Shown here one piece after another: positions 17,671 through 24,967 of a DNA stretch of 64,000 bases (its first letter is position 1; every line of letters starts with the position of its first letter). Source of the stretch: Psychromonas arctica DSM 14288 (lineage in GTDB: Bacteria > Pseudomonadota > Gammaproteobacteria > Enterobacterales > Psychromonadaceae); contig NZ_AXWP01000037.1 of NCBI RefSeq assembly GCF_000482725.1, positions 1 through 64,000 of the forward strand. The letters run 5' to 3'. The notes beneath the pieces were generated by a model that saw only the letters and a program-made list of their open reading frames with translations, had not been told where the DNA came from and did not search any database. Both the position numbers and the translations under genes were made by a program.

Positions 17671-17723
17671 ACCCTGAAGGGGAGTTCTCTCCTTCGGGGG
17701 AGTCTCCCCTCAAAGGAGGCAAT
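17671..17723 (+). promoter_or_regulatory. Two-hairpin leader before exo
   Basis: Hairpin 1: GAAGGGG (17676-17682) with CTCCTTC (17689-17695), one G-U pair, with an outer ACCC facing GGGG. Hairpin 2: CTCC (17704-17707) with GGAG (17715-17718), which covers part of the strong AAAGGAGG ribosome-binding site of the ATG at 17724. The second stem is short. Confidence 0.6.
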
Positions 17724-18740
17724 ATGAAGGTTATCGACCTATCACAACGTACTCCTGCATGGCACCAGTGGCGCGTTGCAGGGGTTACGGCATCTGAAGC
17801 CCCAATTATTATGGGGCGTTCACCCTACAAAACACCTTGGCGATTATGGGCAGAAAAAACCGGATTCGTATTACCGGAAGACCTATCGAATAATCCCAAT
17901 GTACTTCGCGGTATTCGGTTGGAGCCTCAAGCAAGGCGAGCATTTGAGAATGCGCATAATGACTTTCTTTTGCCGTTATGTGCAGAAGCCGATCATAACG
18001 CAATCTTTCGAGCTAGCTTTGATGGCATCAACGATGCGGGTGAACCCGTTGAATTGAAATGTCCTTGCCAGTCAGTTTTTGAGGATGTGCAAGCTCACCG
18101 AGAACAAAGCGAGGCGTACCAGTTGTATTGGGTGCAAGTACAGCATCAAATACTGGTCGCCAATAGCACGCGTGGTTGGTTGGTTTTCTATTTTGAGGAT
18201 CAACTGATTGAGTTTGAAATACAACGAGACGCCGCGTTCTTAACTGAGTTGCAAGAAACAGCGCTTCAGTTTTGGGAGTTAGTACAGACCAAAAAAGAAC
18301 CGTCAAAATGTCCTGAGCAAGATTGTTTTGTTCCTAAGGGTGAAGCTCAGTACCGCTGGACATCACTGTCTCGGCAGTATTGCTCAGCACATGCCGAAGT
18401 GGTTCGACTGGAAAATCACATTAAATCTTTGAAAGAGGAAATGCGAGACGCTCAGTCGAAATTGGTCGCTATGATGGGTAACTACGCTCATGCGGATTAT
18501 GCTGGGGTCAAACTCAGCCGCTACATGATGGCGGGCACTGTGGACTATAAGCAATTGGCCACCGATAAATTAGGCGAACTGGACGAACAGGTTTTAGCCG
18601 CTTACCGAAAAGCGCCACAAGAGCGGTTGCGTATCAGCACCAATAAGCCAGAGCAGCCCGTTGAAACACCAATCAAAATCAGCCTTGAGCCAGAGAACTT
18701 GGTTCTGCCAGGTGACTCGCCGAGCTCATTTTATTTTTAA
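17724..18740 (+). CDS. exo: Exo, lambda-type exonuclease (YqaJ family)
   Basis: 5'-3' double-strand DNA exonuclease partner of Bet, which produces single-stranded tails for annealing. The nuclease core is visible: WRVAGVTASEAPIIMGRSPY near the N-terminus, RGIRLEPQARRAFE, then Asp100 in SFDGI and Glu110-Leu-Lys112 in the ELKCP motif, the D...ExK metal site of the restriction-endonuclease-like fold. A coiled-coil-like segment (VVRLENHIKSLKEEMRDAQ) follows. 338 residues, typical of SXT Exo. A terminator-like hairpin sits just after the stop. Confidence 0.93.
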   Translation: MKVIDLSQRTPAWHQWRVAGVTASEAPIIMGRSPYKTPWRLWAEKTGFVLPEDLSNNPNVLRGIRLEPQARRAFENAHNDFLLPLCAEADHNAIFRASFDGINDAGEPVELKCPCQSVFEDVQAHREQSEAYQLYWVQVQHQILVANSTRGWLVFYFEDQLIEFEIQRDAAFLTELQETALQFWELVQTKKEPSKCPEQDCFVPKGEAQYRWTSLSRQYCSAHAEVVRLENHIKSLKEEMRDAQSKLVAMMGNYAHADYAGVKLSRYMMAGTVDYKQLATDKLGELDEQVLAAYRKAPQERLRISTNKPEQPVETPIKISLEPENLVLPGDSPSSFYF

Positions 18741-18749
18741 CGTTCACTT

Positions 18750-18772
18750 GGAGCCGATTTCGGCTCCTTTCT
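18750..18772 (+). terminator. Terminator-like hairpin after exo
   Basis: GGAGCCG (18750-18756) pairs perfectly with CGGCTCC (18761-18767) around ATTT and is followed by TTTCTC. The T-tract is short, so termination may be partial. It separates the bet/exo genes from the cobS group. Confidence 0.65.
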
Positions 18773-18880
18773 CATGCGCTTACATCGAGTGCATCAGAAA
18801 GCAGTTTCACTCGTAGCCAATGCTGGGTACGAATGATAGAGCGAGCTGAACTCTTACATACACAGCCATACCACAATCCA

Positions 18881-18949
18881 CACACCACCCGACGGGGACT
18901 TCATTCCCTGCTGGGGCATGGGGCCTCGTCAAAACTGATGAGGTTTACC
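18881..18949 (+). promoter_or_regulatory. Two-hairpin leader before cobS
   Basis: Hairpin 1: GGGA (18895-18898) with TCCC (18905-18908), with an outer ACCC (18887-18890) facing GGGG (18913-18916). Hairpin 2: CCTCGTC (18924-18930) with GATGAGG (18937-18943), seven pairs including one G-U, covering the TGAGG ribosome-binding site of the ATG at 18950. Confidence 0.68.
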
Positions 18950-19909
18950 ATGACTGAACAATCCCCATTTTTGGTTCAAGTGAATCAAGCGTTTAATGTC
19001 CCGGCTCCTGATGCTTTCGTTCTGGAAGGATTTAGTGCCGACACTACCCATCCAAACATTCCCGTTCGCAAGGACGAGTATGTTTTTAGAAAAGAAGACT
19101 TACGTGACGTATTGGCGTTCTTGTCTAACCCAGACGGTGACGGTTTGTATATTACAGGCCCCACTGGATGCGGTAAGACCTCGCTAATTTGCCAAGTTGC
19201 TTCTCGATTGAATTGGCCTGTTCAGCAAATTACTGCGCATGGTCGATTGGAATTGTCCGATCTTATCGGTCACCACACACTGGTTAATGGCAACATGACC
19301 TTTGTGTATGGACCGCTGGCACTGGCTGTAAAGCATGGCCATTTGCTGATCATTAATGAAATGGATCTTGCTGAGCCTGCTGAACTGGCTGGACTCAATG
19401 ACATTTTGGAAGGTGCCCCTTTGGTCATCGCACAAAATGGCGGAGAGATCATCATGCCACACAACAAGTTTCGATTTATTGCTACCGGCAACAGTGCGGG
19501 CAGCGGTGACCAAACGGGCTTGTATCAAGGCGTGCTTCAACAGAATTTGGCTTTCCTTGATCGCTTTAGAATCATTGAGGCGACCTATGCAGAACCATCT
19601 GTAGAGGAGGCCATTCTGGAGAGCGTTGCGCCGGGCTTACCAGAGGTCTTTCGCCAAAAAATGGTGAAGGTGGCTGGTGACATTCGTCGTCTTTTTATTG
19701 GGGGCGCGGATGGCGGTGCAGAACTCAGTATCACCATGTCCACTCGGACCTTGGTGCGCTGGGCAAAGTTAACACTTGCTTTTAAAGGCGCTCCTAACGC
19801 AGTGGAATATGCACTGGTTCGGTCTTTGACGGCTCGTGCTGAGTTGGAGCAACGAGAAGCCATTCACCGTATTGCCGCTGATGTCTTCGGTGACCATTGG
19901 GAGGATTGA
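18950..19909 (+). CDS. cobS: CobS-like MoxR-type AAA+ ATPase
   Basis: AAA+ ATPase of the MoxR/CobS group: Walker A GPTGCGKTS (residues ~69-77), Walker B-like LLIINEMDLAEPAEL, and a sensor-1 FRFIATGNSAG. Known: MoxR ATPases act with VWA-domain partners to remodel or load metal into target proteins; a VWA protein is encoded five genes later (22300). The cobalt-chelatase name is by homology only, as no cobalamin genes are nearby. I chose the ATG at 18950 with TGAGG upstream over the far-upstream GTG/ATG. The stop overlaps the next start (ATGA-type). Confidence 0.9.
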   Translation: MTEQSPFLVQVNQAFNVPAPDAFVLEGFSADTTHPNIPVRKDEYVFRKEDLRDVLAFLSNPDGDGLYITGPTGCGKTSLICQVASRLNWPVQQITAHGRLELSDLIGHHTLVNGNMTFVYGPLALAVKHGHLLIINEMDLAEPAELAGLNDILEGAPLVIAQNGGEIIMPHNKFRFIATGNSAGSGDQTGLYQGVLQQNLAFLDRFRIIEATYAEPSVEEAILESVAPGLPEVFRQKMVKVAGDIRRLFIGGADGGAELSITMSTRTLVRWAKLTLAFKGAPNAVEYALVRSLTARAELEQREAIHRIAADVFGDHWED

Positions 19910-20676
19910 TGATGGATAAGTGCTTTGCTCTTTACCGTTACAGTCATTCTGATGGGACAGCCAAAGAATGGGCCATTTACGTTGGATCGGATACCCAGGA
20001 GATTGAAGTTCGGTTTGGAAAAGCCGGTCAATTGTCGCAGCAGCGATTGATTGATTCGACTGATCCTAACGCTGAAGCAGACCGACGAATCAATGAGAAA
20101 ATCAACAAGGGTTATCGATTGGTTGGACAAGTCGGCATTGATCATCAAGGGCGGCCATTTGAACTCTCAAATGCGCTAGATAGTGTCGCGTGCGCCAATA
20201 ACGTCAGTTGGGAGTTTCGTACTCGCAAGGACGTCAATGGCCAAATATCGCTGGCGCAAAAAGCGTTGTTCGATATGGCAAAGCTGCTTGAAGCCTATGG
20301 CTTGGCTGTTATTGATGATGACCAGGTCAGGATTGGAGAATGGTCATTAGGGTTTTGCAAAAGCGGATTACCTAGTACCAATCAAATCAGCATGGTGTCA
20401 GGTGAAGGCGCTGGCATTGTTAACACTGATGATGGCCCGTGGCCATTGTTGCTGTTACTGGCCTTTAAGCGTCAATTACCACCACTGTGTTCGCTCACAG
20501 TAGCGAGTCCTGAAGGGATAGAAGTATCTGACCAACTGAAGTTGGAAAAAGATGTATTGAGGCTGTTAGGCAGTGATTTAGAGCGGGTTCGCCCGATAGC
20601 TGAAGCACTGGATTTAATGCCTGCGAAAATCGATCTCAACCAATCGTCGCCTGATTCGCAAAATTACTATTTCTGA
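19909..20676 (+). CDS. WGR-like domain protein of the cobS-cobT module
   Basis: 255 residues. The N-terminal ~75 residues (KEWAIYVGSDTQEIEVRFGKAGQ, then A-x-R-INEKINKGYRLVGQ) look like a WGR-type fold, a nucleic-acid-contacting domain found in DNA-repair proteins, with FGKAG where the WGR motif sits. The rest (ALLALAFKRQLPP, LLGSDLERVRPIAEALDL) is not recognised. The ATG at 19909 overlaps the cobS stop and has GGGAGG upstream, so the two are coupled; an alternative ATG is the next codon. WGR assignment is tentative. Confidence 0.7.
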   Translation: MMDKCFALYRYSHSDGTAKEWAIYVGSDTQEIEVRFGKAGQLSQQRLIDSTDPNAEADRRINEKINKGYRLVGQVGIDHQGRPFELSNALDSVACANNVSWEFRTRKDVNGQISLAQKALFDMAKLLEAYGLAVIDDDQVRIGEWSLGFCKSGLPSTNQISMVSGEGAGIVNTDDGPWPLLLLLAFKRQLPPLCSLTVASPEGIEVSDQLKLEKDVLRLLGSDLERVRPIAEALDLMPAKIDLNQSSPDSQNYYF

Positions 20677-20708
20677 TAGTGGTATTGCCATTAGCGCGTC
20701 AACTACTA

Positions 20709-20774
20709 CCACCCAAGCGGGGGCCATTGCTCCTGTTGGGAGTGGTGCGTCCCCATCTCGCATGAGGATGCACT
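20709..20774 (+). promoter_or_regulatory. Two-hairpin leader before the DUF3150 gene
   Basis: Hairpin 1: ACCACCCAA (20709-20717) with TTGGGAGTGG (20736-20745) across an inner GGGG/CTCC. Hairpin 2: GTGCGTCC (20745-20752) with GGATGCAC (20766-20773), eight pairs with one G-U, burying the GAGGAT ribosome-binding site just before the ATG at 20775. Seen by eye. Confidence 0.7.
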
Positions 20775-21728
20775 ATGAGTATTCAAACCCTCGACAAACT
20801 TTTGATTTGTCACATCGACTGTTCCATCTGGAGCGGTAGAAAAAAACTAAGGCCTGAAGATTTCAGATTAGCCAATGGCAGCCAACTTCCACCGAAGGAT
20901 GTTGCCAGCTTAGGGAGCAAAAAAATTTGCGACCCAGAGGCATTGGCGAACTTTGAAAGGCTTAAGAAAGAAGCGCAGCGCTTGTGTGAGCAAGTCGGTG
21001 TGCGGTTTTTAGGTGGCTATGCCGTCCCTGAAGACCGAATTGATCAGATTGTTCCAGAGCTTGACCGGATCGGTCAGGAGTTTGCGCAGTGTAAGCAGTT
21101 GTTCTTGGACAACTATGATCAGGTGACGTTTGACTGGGTTGCGAAACACCCGGAATTTGCAGATGCAATCCGACGTGCATTATCACCCATCGAAGACGTG
21201 GAACAACGGCTTCAGTTCGATTATGCCATCTATCGAATGCAACCGGCTGAACAAGCTGGAGGCTTAGATGACAAGGTCAATGGTATGGGACACACCCTCT
21301 TTAAGGAGGTGGCTCGTGATGCCAATGAACTGTTTGAGCGTTCCGTTGCAGGTAAGAATCAAATAAGTCAGCGAGCCCTTAATCCGCTCAAGCGATTAAG
21401 AGACAAGTTGGATGGTTTGTCCTTCCTGGATCATCGAGTTCAGCCGATGGTTGAAGCGATGGACAATTTATTTGTTCGTCTGCCGAAGACCGGCCCTGTG
21501 ACAGATAATCTCTATCACGAACTGATGGCGACCATTTTAATTTTGTCTGATCCAGACAAGATGAGAATGCACGGTGAAGGTCAATTGGATATCAGACAAC
21601 TGATGCCCAAACCTGAACCTAAACCCGCACAGCCAGTATCTGCTCAGGCAGATAACTTACGTGCAATACCACAACCAACCGTCAGACCAAACCTTGGTTC
21701 GACTGTACCAAACTCATTTTATTTCTAA
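20775..21728 (+). CDS. DUF3150 family protein of the cobS-cobT module
   Basis: 317 residues. The N-terminus (LLICHIDCSIWSGRKKLRPEDF, then LPPKDVASLGSKKICDPEALANFERLKKEAQRL) matches what I remember of DUF3150, a family found next to MoxR ATPases in conjugative elements. The middle is mainly helical and may be coiled coil. The C-terminal ~45 residues are Pro/Gln-rich, ending in NSFYF; exo ends in SSFYF and the preceding gene in QNYYF, a shared aromatic tail across three neighbours. Function unknown. Confidence 0.8.
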   Translation: MSIQTLDKLLICHIDCSIWSGRKKLRPEDFRLANGSQLPPKDVASLGSKKICDPEALANFERLKKEAQRLCEQVGVRFLGGYAVPEDRIDQIVPELDRIGQEFAQCKQLFLDNYDQVTFDWVAKHPEFADAIRRALSPIEDVEQRLQFDYAIYRMQPAEQAGGLDDKVNGMGHTLFKEVARDANELFERSVAGKNQISQRALNPLKRLRDKLDGLSFLDHRVQPMVEAMDNLFVRLPKTGPVTDNLYHELMATILILSDPDKMRMHGEGQLDIRQLMPKPEPKPAQPVSAQADNLRAIPQPTVRPNLGSTVPNSFYF

Positions 21729-21736
21729 CGTCCTTG

Positions 21737-21789
21737 AGGGCATGTTGCCCTGAAGGGCGCATGTCCTCTGAACTATGTAAGAGGAAATT
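21737..21789 (+). promoter_or_regulatory. Two-hairpin leader before the gene at 21790
   Basis: Hairpin 1: AGGGC (21737-21741) with GCCCT (21747-21751). Hairpin 2: CCTCT (21765-21769) with AGAGG (21780-21784), covering the AAGAGG ribosome-binding site of the ATG at 21790. Stems are shorter than elsewhere but perfectly paired. Confidence 0.65.
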
Positions 21790-22230
21790 ATGCAATCAAC
21801 CATCCATAACCCCAGCCAACTGAACCAGTTTGAAGCACATTTTCGTGGTGTGACTGATGCGGTTGAAAGTGAATCGATACCAGAAGTGGCGTGTTGTCGA
21901 ACGTTAGTACAACGGTCGTACTCAACACATAGTGTCGTGATCCCCAAGAACCCTGTTTTGATCGCAGATGCGGACGCACAAGGAGCTTGGGTAACGGCCA
22001 TGGTATTTGTTCCAAACATGGCATTGCAGCAAACCGCTCATGAGCGGGCCTGGCTGCAATATCAACACGAGGTGTCTACTCAGTTACAAGACCAGTACGG
22101 TCTGACATTGGATGACATCCTGAGTTTAGACCAGCTTAAAACGTCATTTGAGCAGCACGAGAGTCCAGCTCAATTGGTGGTTTGGTTAGGTCAAAAATAC
22201 GACCTGGATAAGCTAAAAGCACAGGTTTAA
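21790..22230 (+). CDS. Conserved ICE hypothetical protein
   Basis: 146-residue soluble protein with no motif I recognise. It sits between the DUF3150 and CobT-like genes with its own hairpin leader and AAGAGG ribosome-binding site, so it is very likely translated. The C-terminal half is helical (LQQTAHERAWLQYQHEVSTQLQDQYGLTLDDILSLDQLK) and may mediate protein contacts. Its only functional hint is membership of the MoxR/VWA gene cluster. Confidence 0.65.
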   Translation: MQSTIHNPSQLNQFEAHFRGVTDAVESESIPEVACCRTLVQRSYSTHSVVIPKNPVLIADADAQGAWVTAMVFVPNMALQQTAHERAWLQYQHEVSTQLQDQYGLTLDDILSLDQLKTSFEQHESPAQLVVWLGQKYDLDKLKAQV

Positions 22231-22240
22231 ACACTTACAT

Positions 22241-22299
22241 TCCCAGCGGGGAAACGCTCCCGCTGAGGGAGTATTCCCCCTAATGATTAGGAGACTCCC
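22241..22299 (+). promoter_or_regulatory. Two-hairpin leader before cobT
   Basis: Hairpin 1: AGCGGG (22245-22250) with CCCGCT (22259-22264), enclosed by TCCC (22241-22244) with GGGA (22267-22270). A second, mutually exclusive pairing joins GGGAGT (22267-22272) to ACTCCC (22294-22299), enclosing the TAGGAG ribosome-binding site of the ATG at 22300; CTAAT/ATTAG can form inside it. Confidence 0.65.
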
Positions 22300-23955
22300 A
22301 TGAATCATCCATTAAAAAACGCACTGCCAATCGTTGCCGCCGCTTATGGCGAAAAGTTTGGTGTGAAGGTGCTTATTCAAGGACAAGATGCGTTTACCGA
22401 TGGTGAGCGGATTGTGATCCCAACAGCAAACCCAGACGACCCACACTATCAACAGATAGCTTGGGGTTATCTGGCTCATGAAGCGGCGCATATTCGGCAT
22501 ACCAATTTTGACATGGTGCAGAAGGCGTCGTCTAAGCCGATCCGTAAGGCACTTCTCAATATCATTGAGGACGTTCGCATTGAAAACGAATTGGCAAAGG
22601 ATTACCCCGGAACCCGGCGCAGTATTTCGCAAGTGATTGAGTACATGGTGGACACACAGCAAATGTGTGTACCTGAACAGCCTGAGCCTGCATCTAACTT
22701 GCAAGCATGGTTGTTGTTCCGCTTGAGATGCCATTTTCTGGGTCAGAAATCGCTGACGCCTTTGTATCAAGCTGTTGATGAAAGAGTGAGACAACTCTTT
22801 CCTGCCGCAGCGATGAGCCGGTTAAGCGCCATGCTGACAGCAGTGCCTAGCCTGGCATCTACAGGTGAAGTGCTGAAACTTGTCGATGCCATCGTTGCCA
22901 TGTTGGAAGAAGAATCTCGTCCACCACAGGATGATTCTGATGTTGATGGCGGTGATGACATTGGACAAGATGCGAGTAATGACAGCAATAGCAGTAGTGA
23001 CAGTCAAACCCCGGAAACAGGTTCGTCTGCAACAGGGGATGCTGGTGAAACGAGTGATTCTGATAACTCTGATCAAGCTGACAATTTGCGACAAGCCTTA
23101 GAGGCCAGTGCCGCTCAGTTTGAACCCGATACCTTTGCCCAAGTGGCAGAAGTGTTGTCGGAACAAGCAGAAGGACATCAGGGCGTCACTCCGCTCAGTT
23201 TGCCCCAAGCAGAGCAAGCTATGTTGGGTGATGAGGCCATTTTGACCTTATCGGCGTCTGAGTCCGCTCAAATTCGAGCCAGGCTTAGGGGCATGGTTCA
23301 GTCCAGTCAGGACAATCGGAATCATGCCAAACGGCACGGTCTTCGAGTTGCAACCCATCGTCTTGCCGCCTCACAAGCAGGTGAATCGAGATTGTTTATT
23401 CAAAGGCAGCCGCGCATTGCGCCTAATGCTGCTGTGCACTTGCTTGTCGATATATCGGGCTCAATGGGTAAGCCCATTGGCGAAGGTAATCGCAAGTACT
23501 TTCATGTTGCCAATGAAGCTGCTTTGGCTTTGGCCATGGCATTGGAAGGTATACCGGGTGTTGTACCTGCGGTCAGTTATTTTCCTGGTATTCATCAGGA
23601 AGTATCTATCGCGTTATTGCCCAAGCAATCGGTTCGACATCGGGCCGCCTGTTTTGACCAAAAACCACGAGGTTGTACGCCTATGGCACAAGCTATGTGG
23701 TTTGCGGCAAACAGTTTGTTGGCACAAAAACAGAAGCGAAAGCTAATGATAGTGCTAACCGATGGTGACCCAGATGACTGGGCTGCTACACATGACATTG
23801 TTGACCGTTGCAGACGAAGTGGCTTTGAGCTGCTGGGGATCGGGATTCAAACACGCAGTGTTGAGAAATTCTTTCCTCAAAGCATCGTGATTAACGACGT
23901 CAAAGATCTAAAGCGTGAGTTATTCGAAGTAACACAACAACTGTTAGTTCAGTAA
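22300..23955 (+). CDS. cobT: CobT-like von Willebrand factor A protein with HExxH motif
   Basis: 551 residues. The N-terminal part has LAHEAAHIRH with HEAAH at residues 60-64, a zinc-metallopeptidase signature. The middle (~200-260) is acidic and low-complexity, rich in Asp and Ser. The C-terminal VWA domain carries a MIDAS motif (DISGSMG, Asp384) and a later VLTDGDPDD segment. Known: VWA proteins pair with MoxR ATPases such as the CobS-like protein upstream, and CobT of cobaltochelatase has the same acidic-plus-VWA layout. The combination suggests a metal-dependent chaperone or protease complex in ICE DNA metabolism; this is inference. Confidence 0.85.
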   Translation: MNHPLKNALPIVAAAYGEKFGVKVLIQGQDAFTDGERIVIPTANPDDPHYQQIAWGYLAHEAAHIRHTNFDMVQKASSKPIRKALLNIIEDVRIENELAKDYPGTRRSISQVIEYMVDTQQMCVPEQPEPASNLQAWLLFRLRCHFLGQKSLTPLYQAVDERVRQLFPAAAMSRLSAMLTAVPSLASTGEVLKLVDAIVAMLEEESRPPQDDSDVDGGDDIGQDASNDSNSSSDSQTPETGSSATGDAGETSDSDNSDQADNLRQALEASAAQFEPDTFAQVAEVLSEQAEGHQGVTPLSLPQAEQAMLGDEAILTLSASESAQIRARLRGMVQSSQDNRNHAKRHGLRVATHRLAASQAGESRLFIQRQPRIAPNAAVHLLVDISGSMGKPIGEGNRKYFHVANEAALALAMALEGIPGVVPAVSYFPGIHQEVSIALLPKQSVRHRAACFDQKPRGCTPMAQAMWFAANSLLAQKQKRKLMIVLTDGDPDDWAATHDIVDRCRRSGFELLGIGIQTRSVEKFFPQSIVINDVKDLKRELFEVTQQLLVQ

Positions 23956-23972
23956 CCACATCAACTTTACCA

Positions 23973-24038
23973 CCCTGCGGGGACGATTCCGTCCCCGTCA
24001 GGGCATGGGTTCGTCTCCGCTTTTTTTTGGAGACTCCT
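23973..24038 (+). promoter_or_regulatory. Two-hairpin leader before radC (clear example)
   Basis: Hairpin 1: CGGGGAC (23978-23984) with GTCCCCG (23991-23997), enclosed by CCCTG (23973-23977) with CAGGG (23999-24003). Hairpin 2: GTCTCC (24013-24018) with GGAGAC (24029-24034) across a T-rich loop, burying the GGAG ribosome-binding site of the ATG at 24039. I recall a published candidate cis-regulatory RNA called the radC motif; identity with this was not checked. Confidence 0.75.
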
Positions 24039-24536
24039 ATGAAAAACAGAAAGTTCTTAGCTGGCGAAGAAGCCGGTACTTATATCGTTCCTGAGCAAGT
24101 GACCGAAGCGGATATCTTAGATATGGCGCTTAAGCTTGCCCGTGGTCGATTGAGTAAAGGTCGCAAAATTGAACAGCCATCGTCGGCGTTCTCATACCTG
24201 CAAACACTGATGCACGAGTATGAGCACGAGGTTTTTGGTGTGCTGTTTCTTGATACAAAGCATCGCGTCATTCGATTTGAAGAGCTGTTCAAAGGCACTT
24301 TAGATGCAGCGAGCGTGTATCCAAGGGAAGTAACAAAGCGGGCGTTGGAACTTAATGCGGCAGCAGTGATACTGGTTCATAACCATCCATCGGGTGATCC
24401 TGAACCCAGTGAAGCTGATAAACGCATCACTCATCGACTTCGTGACGCCTTGTCACTTGTTGATATTCGAACGCTTGACCATGTCGTGGTCGCATCCGAG
24501 GGCTGCGTTTCGCTTGCCGAACGCGGTTATCTGTAA
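24039..24536 (+). CDS. radC: RadC-like JAB/MPN-domain protein
   Basis: 165-residue RadC/YeeS family protein. The JAMM metal site is intact: H114-x-H116 in LVHNHPSGDPEPSEAD with Asp127 ten residues after the second His. The EVFGVLFLDTKHRVI strand precedes it. Mobile-element RadC proteins are common but their substrate is not settled. I chose the ATG at 24039, six bases after GGAGAC, over the upstream TTG at 24027 that lies within the leader hairpin. The stop overlaps the next start (TAATG). Confidence 0.92.
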   Translation: MKNRKFLAGEEAGTYIVPEQVTEADILDMALKLARGRLSKGRKIEQPSSAFSYLQTLMHEYEHEVFGVLFLDTKHRVIRFEELFKGTLDAASVYPREVTKRALELNAAAVILVHNHPSGDPEPSEADKRITHRLRDALSLVDIRTLDHVVVASEGCVSLAERGYL

Positions 24537-24877
24537 TGAATGGGCGTATTGCCCATTCTCCTACATCACAAAAGCAGTCCCATCAGCACACATCAGCACA
24601 GCTTGAATTTCTATTTGAGTTTGATGATGCCCCTGTCACTTGGTCTGACACGGAAATCTGGCAGTTACGCGAAGGCATTCTATTGGATGCGATCCGTGTG
24701 TTGCTGGACGGTCGTGTCAGTACTCGGTTGCGCAAGGATGTGTTGTCGTGGATTCAAAATGACGAATTAGCGCCATTTTGCTTTCGTGTTTGCGCAATGG
24801 CTGCGGTTGTCGATCCTGATGTGCTTCGTGATTCCATCATGTGGCTATTAAGACGACATGGTATCCGGCTTGACTAA
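24536..24877 (+). CDS. Hypothetical protein coupled to radC
   Basis: 113 residues. The N-terminal ~25 are polar with Ser, His and Gln, followed by an all-helical region (WSDTEIWQLREGILLDAIRVLLDGRVSTRLRKDVLSWIQ) and a C-terminus ending LLRRHGIRLD. No known domain recognised. Its ATG overlaps the radC stop, so it should be made together with RadC. Codon use matches the surrounding core genes. Confidence 0.65.
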   Translation: MNGRIAHSPTSQKQSHQHTSAQLEFLFEFDDAPVTWSDTEIWQLREGILLDAIRVLLDGRVSTRLRKDVLSWIQNDELAPFCFRVCAMAAVVDPDVLRDSIMWLLRRHGIRLD

Positions 24878-24880
24878 CGC

Positions 24881-24967
24881 TCCTGCATTAACCGAACGGC
24901 TAATGCAGGACCTAAGCTGACTTTTACCTCCTGTGGTAGGAGTCGGCATTTTACTTAAGGAGGTTAT
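24881..24967 (+). promoter_or_regulatory. Leader with mutually exclusive anti-Shine-Dalgarno pairings
   Basis: Hairpin 1 is ten perfect pairs, TCCTGCATTA (24881-24890) with TAATGCAGGA (24901-24910). Downstream, ACCTCCT (24926-24932) can pair with nearby AGGAG (24938-24942) or, perfectly over seven bases, with AGGAGGT (24958-24964), the ribosome-binding site of the ATG at 24968. The two pairings exclude each other, the layout of an on/off translational switch. Seen by eye; function inferred. Confidence 0.7.

Noticed and set aside
18833-18949. 39-residue N-terminal extension of the CobS-like ATPase
   Set aside because: The region forms the hairpin leader, and the ATG at 18950 has a ribosome-binding site and gives the normal N-terminus.
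18950-23955. Cobalamin (cobaltochelatase) function for cobS/cobT
   Set aside because: Similarity is to the MoxR ATPase and VWA folds only; no cobN or other cobalamin gene is nearby.
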